Assembly: GCA_024220505.1 (NCBI GenBank)
Contig: JAKZZE010000003.1
Location: 930,001 to 994,000 of the forward strand
Direction of reading: 5' to 3'
Source of the DNA: Rhizopus arrhizus
Lineage: Eukaryota; Mucoromycota; Mucoromycetes; Mucorales; Rhizopodaceae
DNA length: 64,000 nucleotides
Shown piece by piece: positions 21,868 through 34,000 of the stretch. The position numbers and the translations under genes were made by a program. The stretch's first letter is position 1. Each line of letters begins with the position of its first letter. The notes beneath the pieces were generated by a model. It had not been told where the DNA came from, made no database searches, and worked only from the letters and a program-made list of their open reading frames with translations.

Positions 21868-22173
21868 ATACCAAGGAACGCCAATCAAGCTTTGATATAT
21901 CATAATGAAAGTCACAATCAACATCACCATCTATCAAGCAATCATAATATTGACTTAATTGATACAAATAAACATGCCATGCCAGCACTAGCATATAATC
22001 AAATACATTATAACAATGCTCAGCCTAGTAATAATTACTATTATGACAATACACATAGCACAAATCAATTGACAACAATGGATACATCAAGAAACCGTAA
22101 TCAGTTGCATCATACCCTGTTGTAGAACAGCGTCTGATCATAACGGACATTGAATAATCACAACTAAAAGAAG
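21868..22173 (+). other. Asn/Gln/His-rich open frame followed by an LTR-gamma start
   Basis: A 77-codon frame (21892-22125) rich in Asn, His, Gln and Tyr ends at TGTTGTAGAACAGCG (22118), the start of an LTR-gamma copy. That LTR is cut after ~56 bp by element P2. The frame could be the C-terminus of a retroelement or host protein; no family is recognised. Confidence 0.4.
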
Positions 22174-22175
22174 TA

Positions 22176-23812
22176 CAGTAGGTGAAAAAATACGAGCAAC
22201 CTCTGTTCGATTTGTCTTCATATCTTTTTTTTTCGTGTGTACATTCGCCAGAGCTTTGATATCTCACAAACTAATTAAGGCAACAAAGATACATATAATA
22301 CACTAAAGAGATTGACTGTACTTGAAGTACAAGCTTTTTAAAAAGGGAAAGACAGTCATAAAAAAGCCAATGATGATTTTTCAAAATTCGCTATGTTTAT
22401 TTTATATTTTCTATATCTTCCCTTTGCTTTAATAAGTGCTTCTACTTTGGCTGGCATACTATTGATATACCTCTTGCAAGCATTTGCATTGAGTTTATTT
22501 CGCTCTACATCCACAAATGGCTGAAGCTTTCTGACACCTCTTTCTCCGACTTCATGTGGTGTCAGATTAAGTTTGAGATGATGCCAAACATGCTTTATAT
22601 GATTTAAATCCAGACTTTGAGCATACCAATAATTTATATACCTTACACTGATACCGCGTACCTATACAGTTATGAATTTTAACTTATACTTTACGTCGCT
22701 ATCACTCTGAAGGTATACATCAGATGTCTTCAAATAATGGTACTCTAACGTATTCATGTAAATATTGCTAAGTATATGCAGACAAGTCGTTGAGTTTATG
22801 TTATGGTCATAAAGCTGACATGTCTAAACTGGTCCCTGAGTAGCTATGTGGCAGCACATGTTCATCCTACGGCTGCTGTGCTTTACTGTAATGTCGATGT
22901 GATGAGGGAGCAAAATGTTATTTTATACTACTCTATACTACTTTACTCCATCTGATCACTAGATGCTAGTCTTTGCTTCAGCTGAGAACGCTACTGGTCG
23001 TAACTATGAACTTGACCAGTTGCGATGCCTTTTTGCTCAGGTCATCTGCTTTTTTCAATGATCCTTTTTTAAAAATGCCTTCTTTTTTTTTAGCTCTCGG
23101 TGGCAGTTTATGGATCTCAGCGCGTTTACTCCTGAACGGTACATCAACAAGTAACCAAACTTACCCAACTCCCTAAATAGCTCTTTCGCTATTGTTCGAT
23201 GACCAGTAATAATACACAGCTCGATATAGTGCTTCATGGCAGAAGAGACAATAGCATGTCTTCCAGCAGACAGGTGTGAATTTCATGGAAAAAGCTTCCT
23301 AGTATATCTTTTAACTGTGCGAGAATGAACGTAATATTTATCTGCGATATCCTCTAGCTTCATGCTATTCAGTGATATATCTTTTATTTCTAGATTGCTT
23401 TTCAATTGGTATAGATTTAGGCATGATGATGAGAAGTAGTGAGAGAAATTGAGTAAAAAAAAAGAAACCAAGGGCTCTTGAAGTTGCACTTGCTTTTATA
23501 TGGATACAATGAGAAACACTCACAGTTCCATACAAGTACGCTATATAGTCTTCCGATATGTTCTTTGTTGATTTAAGTGTAAACATATGAATACGGTACA
23601 TAATTTAAGCTGGTCGGAAGTCAAATTTTTAAATTCGGATTCTCATTCCTCTCTCAATTTCCAGTATTGCTACATGAGACCTTTACTGTTTCAAGACACA
23701 TGACCCCGAAAATATACCATAGGAGCCCCATGCCGGTAGTTGGCATGCACCTTTTGATATAGCGAAAAAAGTCGATTTTGCCAAAAGGTTGCTCGTATTT
23801 TTTCACCTACTG
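22176..23812 (-). mobile_element. Tc1/mariner element P, copy P2 (non-autonomous)
   Basis: It is flanked by TA (22174-22175, 23813-23814) and has ~27-bp TIRs (CAGTAGGTGAAAAAATACG...). The minus-strand transposase relic starts MPKSIPIEKQ near 23424 and is broken by several frameshifts and stops. The C-terminal part carries LDLNHIKHVW, with Lys in place of the catalytic Glu. It is nearly identical to P3, including the lesions. Confidence 0.92.
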
Positions 23813-23814
23813 TA

Positions 23815-24762
23815 TATTAAAATTGATAAAAGATAATAATTTAAATCTTTATCAAATAAAATATATTCTTCTTCTTTTTTATATAAAACTATCACAATTA
23901 GATTCATTCTATAAAGTAAACATGAACAATAAATAAGTCATGACCTTTACTATTCATCAATTCTGTAAATGAATAATAATGGATCAGGTACCTAGTCAAC
24001 TTTTGTTGTATCCACACAACTAGTAAAGTGAACATTCATGGATAAACGAGAGATCTCCGCAATAGCTAACTCTGCCCTGTTGTCTCTATTGGCGTTCCCA
24101 CGACTATATCGGAACCTGATTATAACAACGGCAGTCTAATCCAATCTTATTCGATAATTATCGTTAGATCAATAATTTATCTACTTCATTGTCCCTTGAT
24201 TCGTCAAGAAGACAGCGGCTATTGATTATCTACTATCTTTCCTTTATCTTCCCATCCTTCCCACATTATTCTTTTAACCGATCAATTGAAATAGCGGTAA
24301 AGATCCAGACATCCAAAAAGTATAAATAGCCTCAAATGTTTTTATTAATAAAGCAACATATAATCTTTAGTTTCACAACTATTGTCTTTTTAGTTTTTGT
24401 CTTTTATTTTAATACTTGGCAAAACAACTTTGATCTGACTGGAGGCATTTCATATAAATATATCTTTCCTCTCAATGAAGACGGGACAATTCTCCCAGAT
24501 CAGTTAAAGAACAATAAGATCTATAAAACAACGAATTAAAAATTTTCATAATCGATTCAGTGATCATTCTTCAATCAAACATGTCAATTATTGGATCTAC
24601 GCTCATAACTACTCATTTACCCGCCAACTGATAGAAGAATATAAATAGTAGACTTTGTAATGATTTCTTTTTAATAATTAAGATTGTCTTAAATAAAGTT
24701 CAGTCTCAAAAAGTATTCTTTGGTTTTTATCGCTACCTTAATTACTTTACCAGAACATAACA
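23815..24762 (+). repeat. LTR-like AT-rich DNA, two TATA/poly(A) units
   Basis: There is no gene. Two LTR-like modules are visible: TATAAATAGCC near 24321 with AATAAAG after it, and TATAAATAG near 24644 followed by AATAAAGTTCAGTCTC near 24695. The second resembles LTR-gamma (AATAAAGATCAGTCTC) and ends AACATAACA at 24762, interrupting the gag frame that follows. Confidence 0.45.
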
Positions 24763-25058
24763 ATGCCAAAGGTCTTGAGGAGCTTCTTCTTGACATCAGC
24801 CCAAGAAGAGGTTTTGCTTTGACGGACCCAACGAGCAGCATCCTTAGGGAGGTAAGCACCGACATGTTGACGCTTTTGCTCATCACTCATGTACAGGCTA
24901 TCACAGGAATCTTCGTATTGCTCAAGCCAATGATTTATACTGTATTGAGGATCATAGGGATCAGCGAGAGCATTGGAGGCAGCACGGCTTTCCGCCATGA
25001 TACGGGAAGTGATAGCTTGGATCAAAGGATCGGAGGAATTAGTAGAAGTTTTAGCCAT
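24747..25058 (-). pseudogene. LTR-beta gypsy gag, 3' truncated
   Basis: MAKTSTNSSDPLIQ at 25058 opens a gag N-terminus with the motif YLPKDAARWVRQSKTSSWADVKKKLLKTFG, typical of retrotransposon gag. The frame breaks where an LTR-like end abuts at about 24762. It lies ~110 bp downstream of its own LTR. The leader directly after the LTR reads TGGTGGAGAAGCTGC, a plausible primer-binding site with zero spacing. The rest of this copy is missing. Confidence 0.8.
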
Positions 25059-25170
25059 AATGACCGAGAGCGAGTAACAGAGATACAGAAAGAGAAGTAG
25101 CGATAAACACCGAGAGAAATATAAACAGATCAGATAGTATGGGCGCAGGGAAAGAGCAGCTTCTCCACCA

Positions 25171-25398
25171 TAAAATAAGCCTGGGAGACGGACTTAGAAT
25201 TATTTAGAGAAGACAAGTAAGAATGAAGTATAACAATAAAAGGAAACCTCTTATTATTATTGAGAGTAGAAAAAGTTGTTCTTTATTCATTAATAAAGCT
25301 GATGTATTTATACATCTCTGGTTTCAGTTCAAGGAAAGTACTAGAAACATTTCAAAGGATCTGTGCTTCAATATCCAAAGACTCAGACGCTCACAACA
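25171..25398 (-). repeat. LTR-beta (gypsy 5' LTR), minus orientation
   Basis: It is the same 228-bp LTR as 21640-21867 in inverse orientation, ending TTATTTTA before the TGG primer-binding site. It is inserted into another gag sequence that resumes at 25399. Confidence 0.88.
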
Positions 25399-25978
25399 GT
25401 ATGAAAGGATTATCAACCATTGCAATCTTTCGAGGTCGATTGGCGTTCCACCATCCTTCAGCGTGATTGATTCAGTCTTGTAAGTTTTTAGAGCTACTCT
25501 GTATACAGAACTGTTTGATTTCTCGTAAGAGACCAGCACGAAATAGGCTTTCGATGACTGCATCATTAGTTATGTTAGCAAGGTCTGCGGCTTTTTTTAG
25601 TCTGGCCAAGAATATTTGTGGGTGTTCCTGTTCGCCTTGATACATTTCGTTAAATTCTAATTCGTAACTCATTATCAATTCTGGAGTTATGTAATAATTT
25701 TTCAAGAGGTCTACGGCTTGTTCGTAGTTGATTCCAGGTATTCTTTTGAGTATTTCTTTTTCGTAATACACTTTGGCGGCTCCTCTTAGTTGTGCCTTGA
25801 GAATAATAAGCTTGCGTGGTTCTTGAGTAATATTATTAATAGCAAAATAAGATTCCAAACTTTCTACAAAATGACGGAAGTCTTCTCCTTCGTAGCCATG
25901 GAAATCAATTAAAGCAGGTCGGTAATTTGCGTTCATGTTAGCGTTAGCCAACGCGAAGTGTCCGTTTATATAAGCCAT
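25399..25978 (-). pseudogene. second Ty3/gypsy gag, one in-frame stop, split by LTR-beta
   Basis: The frame begins MAYINGHFALANANMN at 25978. It contains the gag-type region FVESLESYFAINNITQEPRKLIILKAQLRGAAKVYYEKEI and EFNEMYQGEQEHPQIFLARLKKAADLA. A TGA at 25474-25472 stops it. The same frame continues as INHAEGWWNANRPRKIAMVDN until the LTR-beta insertion at 25398. It is from a different gypsy family than the LTR-beta gag. Confidence 0.8.
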
Positions 25979-26034
25979 TTCAGTTTCAGATAGATTTGAT
26001 AAATTTGTTTTTGTTTAAGGTTGTTTCTTGATTT

Positions 26035-26602
26035 TGTTGTAGAACAGTAACTGATCGTAGTAGACATTGATAAACATAAGTCTTAATACAAGATCATAAT
26101 TAAATAAAATAAAAATATAAGTTTATTTAAATAAGATCATACAATCAATTCCAATTAAACATGTTCTTTTAGAATATGTTTTGTATTAATAAGAGTTCTT
26201 TGATAAGAAGAAGTATCAACTAAAATAACAAGATCCAATCCAATATCAGGAATATTGCTAATCTTTCACATAATTGAAATAACGCGTAAAATAACCTTAT
26301 TCAAATCAGTGAGGAATTCCCAGAATAAAAGATAATCTATGACAGACATACAAAAGAACAAATGAAGAGTTTTCATAATCATAATTATAGATGACACTTG
26401 CTAAAGTACCTGAATATTAGAAGAACGCTTACAATAGAAGATATCAAGCCACTCACTCAATAAGATATAAATACCTGCCTTCAATTAGAATAATTTTTAC
26501 TTTAACTTAAACTGAAATAAAGATCAGTCTCAAAAAGTATCCAAACTGTTTCTTGATCTTTGTTTCTACCTTTTCCTAAATTACTTTTACCATTATACAA
26601 CA
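26035..26602 (+). repeat. LTR-gamma copy, 568 bp
   Basis: It starts TGTTGTAGAACAG and ends TTATACAACA. It has ATATAAATACC near 26469, then AATAAAGATCAGTCTC near 26516. It is about 95% like the solo LTR at 40121-40683. No clear target duplication is seen here; the left flank is the gag leader. Confidence 0.85.
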
Positions 26603-26606
26603 AATA

Positions 26607-26765
26607 TGAATAAAGCTTAATATAAAAATCTAATCAAAGTATTTTATTGATCTGTGTTGGGAATAATGTTATAAATGATTCCAAGTTATGTCAACATATT
26701 ATTCAGGATCATATCTGATTCCTTTTACTAAAATAAAGTGGCTATAATCTTATGTATCCTTAACA
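26607..26765 (+). repeat. 159-bp dispersed repeat, copy 1
   Basis: The segment beginning TGAATAAAGCTTAATATAA is repeated almost exactly at 35308-35466. It has no ORF. It could be a fragment of another LTR (internal TGTTGGG...CTTAACA). Confidence 0.8.
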
Positions 26766-26910
26766 ACAGTAAACTTTTTATTTTACAAATTAAACTTGTG
26801 CAAAAAAAAAGAAGCATCTCTTGAGGAGTACATAATATTTTGGCTTCTTATACAAATGTATGTGTTTGTGGTCATAGGGTAAAAGGTGATGGAAAAAAGA
26901 AAAAAGGTAA

Positions 26911-28370
26911 TTAAAGCTCAAGGGAAGTCGTTACCTTCTTGGGTTTGCGGGTATTGATGATTGTGTTCATTTCATAAATGTTTGGTGAGGGTATTTTGCG
27001 CTTGAAAAAATTTGGCTTGTCCTTCTTCGTAACACAGAAGAACTCATAAAGGTTGAGCAAGCGTTTAATGTCATCCAGTTTCATTATGAAACCAGGTAAC
27101 TCAAGGATTGATTTGGGAACTTCGATACTATCAACTTCAAAGGCACTATAAAAACCACCGTCATGTTGTTGGTACAGATATACAATCACACGGTGTCCTA
27201 TATCATGAAAAACTGTATGTAAATACATTTTGCAATATTAAGTAACAAATACTACATTTACCAACTGCTTGCAATAATACAACATTCTCCACGTCTTCAT
27301 TATCAATAGTATTCTTGCCGAATATACATAACCTAAGTAAATCTAGATGTGTACTGACAGTATTATTTTTCATATAACCTGCTTTCACTTCACAAAAGCC
27401 AGTAGAACAAGAAATTTTTCTTTGACTGACAATGCAACTGCCACCATCAGGATATCTATTGCCTGAAGACTCCGTTGCTTTATTTAACCTAGTTACAGAA
27501 AAGCTGTTGGCGTATATATTTTTTGGTGTGATGATCAGACGATCTTTGCGTTTCTACCTACCATCTGTACATCAGTTTCTTTTGGGGATCATGAAATATA
27601 GGACTGAGGATCGTATCAAGATAATTAGTTATTAATTCGAATTCTTTGACCTCTTCATCTATGAGAATATTGCCAGGTAATTTGTTTATACTATGTATTA
27701 CATGTTAGACCTCCAAACAGAAATATTTCATTAGGCCATGTATGTTGCACTTACAGGTTTATCAATATATCAATTATCTTGGAATTCAATGGGTCGGCAG
27801 CTTCGTATAATTTATGTAATTTTACTTTAAGTGCTTTACGATCAGATTTCTCATTTACGCCCTAAAAAAAGGATGTAAGCTGTCAAAGTCAGATGTCATT
27901 AGTAAATACTCACTCTGAAGATGTTGATCAGTGCAATGAATAGATTCTTCTCTACCATTATATCTTGGTTAACATATTTAAGAGTTCCGTGTGAAATTCT
28001 TGAATATTGTCGAGTCCAATTACATTTTCCATTGCTTGGTTATGCTGGTCTTTTCGCAACAATACTGTGTGATATAAAGATCTAAATTGGTGTCATTCAG
28101 AATCTGTACTAATGAATGATGTATATAAAGCCTACTTACAATATTTCATGAATATTGGAGTTAATAAATAAACCACAAGATCTTGCTTCCTGATATGATT
28201 TTAGTTGAAACCTCTTGAAGCTCTTGCTAAAGTCGTGGCTATTCTTTAATATATGCGGCGAGGCAGCATTCGACAGTAAAGCTTGCTCGTATTCATTTGC
28301 AACTTCGTCATTGAGATTATATGCAATTTCATCCACTGCTTCATCTTCTTTGAGATATTTGCAGATAATG
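26911..28370 (-). CDS. X1: PD-(D/E)XK-like family protein, multi-exon, partial/decaying
   Basis: Exons read on the minus strand include 28336-28136 (LSNAASPHILKNSHDFSK), a piece near 28085-27915, one ending MYRW near 27560, a core exon ending at 27262, and the last exon 27212-26911. The core exon reads RYPDGGSCIV, then GFCEVKAGYMKNN, a PD...ExK arrangement. The last exon reads GHRVIVYLYQQHDGGFYSAFEVDS. An intron (49 nt, 27261-27213) separates the last two. Another splits the Trp codon of the RW, as in X3. The frame around 28000 seems broken, and an LTR cuts the 5' side at about 28370. Function is unknown; the nuclease fold is an inference from motif order. Confidence 0.55.
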
Positions 28371-28684
28371 AAGTGAGAAAAAAGAAAGGAAATAGTGCTT
28401 GAAAACTAGTGAATGAGTCTCTATGTAATCTCTTTATTAGATTTCAAGACGAGAGAGAGAACCCATTTAATCAAACTACGCCTTTATATAGGAAATGAAA
28501 TTATTCAGGGACCGAAGTGAGTTCAAGGTCAATTTTAGTATTGAGCTTGAACAATATAAACATTGTATATGAGCTTTAAGGAATATGTAATAAGTAATAT
28601 TATGTATTCAGTACTTGTTATTTCTTATATAAGATCTGAGTAATCTCATACGAATAATAAGTATTTAATGATGTAAATACGACA
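28371..28684 (-). repeat. LTR-like insertion within the 5' part of X1
   Basis: In minus orientation it starts TGTCGTATTTACATC and contains CCTATATAAAGG and AATAAAGAG. Coding-like sequence of X1 lies on both sides (ETEISSMSDEE upstream; KYLKEDEAVDEIAYN downstream), suggesting insertion in an exon. Boundaries are uncertain by several bases. Confidence 0.5.
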
Positions 28685-28807
28685 TTCTTCATCACTCATG
28701 CTAGAGATTTCTGTTTCACTGGGTTGTTCACTTTCATTCTCTTTTGTCGCATTTTTATTCTACTAGAAAAAAAAATTAACATAAACCGGATTGCAAGTGA
28801 GATTTAT

Positions 28808-29112
28808 TCAATAAATGCCACTAGTCTTAACAGATTCTTCTAAAGTTTTACATCCTTCGATTACGACTGCCTTATCTAGCTTAGAAGACGACCATAGTTT
28901 TTCAAGATCGACCTTTAGGCCTGGACCTCGTTTTCTCTTGGGATACTTGGCAAAGTACGCAGTCTTCATTTTTCTCTCAAGGTTAGCCTTGGCGTCACTA
29001 ATTATGTCAAATTGTCCAATATATGTGGAAACAAGGCTTTGGTGGTCCAAGACAAAGGCTGCCAGAGAAGGAGTTTATGATCATCAATATAAGTTTTTAT
29101 TGCTACGAGTTG
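28808..29112 (-). CDS. C-terminal fragment of an unrecognised basic protein
   Basis: The frame ends at 28808 and reads DHQSLVSTYIGQFDIISD, then KMKTAYFAKYPKRKRGPGLKV and DLEKLWSSSKLDKAVVIEGC. It is Lys/Arg-rich and looks coding, but I recognise no family. The upstream side is cut by the inverted-repeat element at 29115. It may be a terminal exon of an abandoned gene; I can give no function. Confidence 0.35.
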
Positions 29113-29114
29113 GT

Positions 29115-29576
29115 GAAGTGTTTTAAGTATTAAAAATAAGATAAAGAAGAATTAACGAGACTGAACAATAGTTCTCAAGTCGGATACTATTATTAAAAAA
29201 AGATGTCAATCCTACTTATTTCAGTTCGAGTTCGACTGTCATGTTTTGACATGTCAATAAGATACAGTCTTATCATTCTGGACTAAATCTTTACAAATGA
29301 GTTTGAATAAGAATAGAACCTGATAATTATCACTGCCCTAAACAGCCAAGTTTCACTTTCATCTCAACAGTTGATTATTAACATCAGTTTATAAATTTTC
29401 TCTTATACATGTCAAATCATATCGGTCGTAACTATTTTTGTCATCTAATCTCAGGTCTTGCTCAACTAATATAAATAGCCTTGAAATCTTTCTTTAATAA
29501 AAGTATTCGACTTTAGAACTATTGTTCGGTCTCGTTAATTCTTCTTTATCTTATTTTTGAATACTTAAAACACTTC
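29115..29576. mobile_element. 462-bp element with ~83-bp terminal inverted repeats
   Basis: The left arm starts GAAGTGTTTTAAGTATT and the right arm ends AATACTTAAAACACTTC. The arms match over about 83 bp with a few changes. The interior has TATAAATAGCC near 29472 and AATAAAAG, as in the LTRs here. There is no ORF. It could be a fold-back/MITE element or an LTR with unusually inverted ends. Confidence 0.7.
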
Positions 29577-29782
29577 ATAAATAAAGCAATCTCTTTATCG
29601 AGTCTCGTCCTCTCGTTCCTTTCTATTCTTGGATAAATCACTATTCTCCATGAATTAGATCAGTTACAACACGACACAACCATCCCATGCAAGACACCTC
29701 ATGGCCAAAAACTAGTTGAATGGCTGAGACAATTCAACTAACTTCGTATGTCTCTCTATGCATCCTACTTTCCTTTCTCATT

Positions 29783-29920
29783 TTTTACCCTTGAACCAGA
29801 AGGGGTTTTTTTCTTAGCACTCACTTCCAAACGGATTGAACTGGTCCGGGCGGACACTTATTTGTTGTATATTTTAGCGCTCAAATGGATCATAAATAAA
29901 TAAAATATCATGTTTAAACA
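29783..29920 (+). mobile_element. LINE 3' UTR tail (relic)
   Basis: TTTACCCTTGAACCAGAAGGGG followed by GAACTGGTCCGGGCGGACAC, GCGCTCAAATGG and ATAAATAAATAAAA matches the tails at 44203 and 45421. No ORF2 sequence precedes it, so it is a heavily 5'-truncated LINE insertion. Confidence 0.75.
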
Positions 29921-29929
29921 AAAATGATT

Positions 29930-31070
29930 GTCCCTTTATGTCTAGAAATTTTGTCCTTTTGAAGTAAAAGAAATGTCACAAAAAAAATGAACAACGTATA
30001 GCACAATTTTATTCCTTCACAGGATTGAGAGATTCAAAAAAACGAGGGGAAAAGGTAGGTCTATTTATATTGGTATACCTTCAATCTAATTATGTGTTTT
30101 TTGAATGAATTGTTCTGATACCTTTTAAAAATATATATTCAATTGAATATCGCCCATATATTTAAGCATTTCCATTTGGAATTGGAGGTAAAATTTATCC
30201 ATGTGCATCCATTCTAGTTTTCGGTCCAAAACAGCTACTGTGTAATTTTGATGACAAGACCACATTTTTTCCCTGGGAATACTATTTTACTTTTTATTCC
30301 ACTTTATCTGCAGTTGGCAAAACATCAACATCCCTCTCTGTTTACTTTCAACACAGTTGACATGAAGGTTGTTGACCCCCTCTACTAAGTTTCGATCTTG
30401 CTCTATTGCCATCTTTAAATGTGCGAACTTTTAAAGCTCTGGACTTTAGACCCATTGAAATTACGCTGCTTGTAGAAAGTTTAACCTTATCTTCAACACC
30501 GTAGAGTACCTTTTTAAATTGCATCGACTTTTGAAGAATATTTCAGGTAAGTATTTTCAGAATTACATTTACTAATTTTTTTCAAATAGTGACCCAAACT
30601 TTCCTTATTATAAAACCATTGAGGGTACTCATTTTATTGCTAATAAATCTGGCTCAATTCCCTCATAGTCTTCACATCTGGTTTGCCCTTGCTTCTTTCG
30701 CCGATTATGGGACTCAACGTGCTTAGGAAAGAGACTTACAACTATTTTGGGGTTACTTTGTGGTATCATTATTAAAATTATTTCCAACAAAAAGTGTGAT
30801 GTGCCATTATCACAATGAGATTTTTGCATTTGAAATACCAGTACATTTCAAATCGTATTCCTACATCTCTAGCATTCAAATGATAAATAAAGTTTTCATT
30901 ATAAAGAATACTTCAATTTCAACTTATTTTCAAATTCTTCCCTTTTTTTTAAAAAAAAAATAAAGCACATATATTCTTCTTTTTTACTGTATAAATAAGC
31001 AATAGCAATAGCATATCCCTTTATTATTTTTTTACTATATACGTAAATAATGACATATTATCAACGTCCT
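29930..31070. other. gene-poor stretch
   Basis: I see no convincing gene. A short minus-strand frame (30829-30629) with HNRRKKQGQTRCEDYEGIEPD looks like a coding relic without a recognised family. A TTTTTTTTAAAAAAAAAA tract lies near 30940. Confidence 0.4.
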
Positions 31071-31071
31071 T

Positions 31072-34000
31072 TTAAGCCTTCAGTTGGTCAAGAAGTGCTT
31101 GGCGATATTGAAACAAATCAGGAATTCTTTCAACAAATTTCTTTAACTGATTAGGAGTGGTAGGGCATAGTAATTCAAAATAAGTTCGCTTGACATAATA
31201 TTCTCCAAAGTAGAACAGAGATTCAAAATGGATTTTCAAATCTACAAAAAAAGGGTTTTTTTATTAATTAGCATACACTACGTGTAAATGGATATTAAGG
31301 CTTTACCATGATATCTTATGTAATATTGATGAGGTAGGTCTGATCCCTCAGCTTTCTTGAGTTTTAATAACTTGATTAATTGGCGAATCATCTTTTCTTC
31401 GTCACCTCGCGCTTTTTCAGTACTACTATTGCAATAGATTCCGCCAGAGAGTTCAACAAACAAAGGTGTTACTAACTTATTTTTTATTAAGAATGCTACC
31501 CCATCCTATTTAACGTCGCCGGTCAAAGGTGTTTGTTTCTCAATCCTATGTCATTTATATGGCGTATGAGGTTGATGGACAAGTACTGAGTTAACAATTA
31601 TACTCACCATTGCATGTCAATTATACCGTTAGAGTCGATAAACATATTATGAATAATTGGAATAGTTGTAAGAAAGGCAGTATTCCTTTCCAGCTGTTGT
31701 TGTTGCATGGGATTTCTCGGGCTATCAATCAAATTAAGACTGTGATTATCGAAATCAAAAAAGGAAAGTTAGCTTACTAGTACTTTTTGAACTTGTCAAA
31801 ATGAACAACTTACAAATGAGTGCACATAACTTCTGTAAAATTGAGATCGGCGTGAATTGAAAGATCAAAAGTCTCATCCATATTTAAGGGACAAGATCTG
31901 ATCAATTCTCTCATCAATCTTGTACTTGGTGCGCAATTGGCCAACTTATTTAGCAATAAGTGACAATCATGGGTGAGAGGTTTAATGGGAAGTTTCGTGG
32001 GGCCAGCTAAAATTTGAGCAGTTTCATTGTGTTGAATCGAGTCCTTGTCTAAAAAAATAAACTTCTCGCCTAATCTGTATAAACAAAAAAAAAAGTCAAT
32101 AAAGCATAAAAATAAAATCTTAAGCATACTCATTGAACGAGTAATATTCTAGATCTTCAATAGCTTTTTCCTTGGTATCTCGTACAGTAGGTGAAAAAAT
32201 ACGAGCAACTTCTGTTCGATTTGTCTTCATATCTTTTTATTTTCGTGTGTACATTCGCCAGAGCTTTGATATCACACAAACTAATTAAGACGACAAAGAT
32301 ACATACAATACACTAAAGAGATTGACTCTACTTGAAGTACAAGCTTTTTAAAAAGGGAAAGACAGTCATAAAAAAGCCAATGATGATTTTTCAAAATTCG
32401 CTATGTTTATTTTATATTTTCTATATCTTCCCTTTGCTTTAATAACTGCTTCTACTTTGGCTGGCATACTATTGATGTACCTCTTGCAAGCATTTGCATT
32501 GAGTTTATTTCGCTCTACATCCACAAATGGCTGAAGCTTTCTGACACCTCTTTCTCCGACTTCATGTGGTGTCAGATTAAGTTTGAGCTGATGCCAAACA
32601 TGCTTTATATGATTTAAATCCAGACTTTGAGCATACCAATAATTTATATACCTTACACTGATACCGCGTACCTATACAGTTATGAATTTTAACTTATACT
32701 TTACGTCGCTATCACTCTGAAGGTATACATCAGATGTCTTCAAATAATGGTACTCTAACGTATTCATGTAAATATTGCTAAGTATATGCAGACAAGTCGT
32801 TGAGTTTATGTTATGGTCATAAAGCTGACATGTCTAAACTGGTCCCTGAGTAGCTATGTGGCAGCACATGTTCATCCTACGGCTGCTGTGCTTTACTGTA
32901 ATGTCGATGTGATGAGGGAGCAAAATGTTATTTTATACTACTCTATACTACTTTACTCCATCTGATCACTAGATGCTAGTCTTTGCTTCAGCTGAGAACG
33001 CTACTGGTCGTAACTATGAACTTGACCAGTTGCGATGCCTTTTTGCTCAGGTCATCTGCTTTTTTCAATGATCCTTTTTTAAAAATGCCTTCTTTTTTTT
33101 TAGCTCTCGGTGGCAGTTTATGGATCTCAGCGCGTTTACTCCTGAACGGTACATCAACAAGTAACCAAACTTACCCAACTCCCTAAATAGCTCTTTCGCT
33201 ATTGTTCGATGACCAGTAATAATACACAGCTCGATATAGTGCTTCATGGCAGAAGAGACAATAGCATGTCTTCCAGCAGACAGGTGTGAATTTCATGGAA
33301 AAAGCTTCCTAGTATATCTTTTAACTGTGCGAGAATGAACGTAATATTTATCTGCGATATCCTCTAGCTTCATGCTATTCAGTGATATATCTTTTATTTC
33401 TAGATTGCTTTTCAATTGGTATAGATTTAGGCATGATGATGAGAAGTAGTGAGAGAAATTGAGTAAAAAAAAAGAAACCAAGGGCTCTTGAAGTTGCACT
33501 TGCTTTTATATGGATACAATGAGAAACACTCACAGTTCCATACAAGTACGCTATATAGTCTTCCGATATGTTCTTTGTTGATTTAAGTGTAAACATATGA
33601 ATACGGTACATAATTTAAGCTGGCCGGAAGTCAAATTTTTAAATTCGCATTCTCATCTCTCTCTCAATTTTCAGTATTACTACATGAGACATTTACTGTT
33701 TCAACACACATGGCCCCGAAAATATACTATAGGAGCCCCGAGCCGGTAGTTGGCATGCACCTTTTGATAAAGCGCAAAAAGTCGATTTTGCCAAAAGGTT
33801 GCTCATATTTTTTCACCTACTGTAAACTATGATTCGCTGAACTACTGCTAGCTCCGACACTATCAGAGTCGTCATTTGCTGATGAATTATTTACAGCTCC
33901 TCCACCACTAGCAGCAGCGGCAATCTATTCTATGTAATTAGTACTTCGATCATCATCATTCCATTCTACCAAAATTTGCCCTCTTTATGATTGTTTCAAA

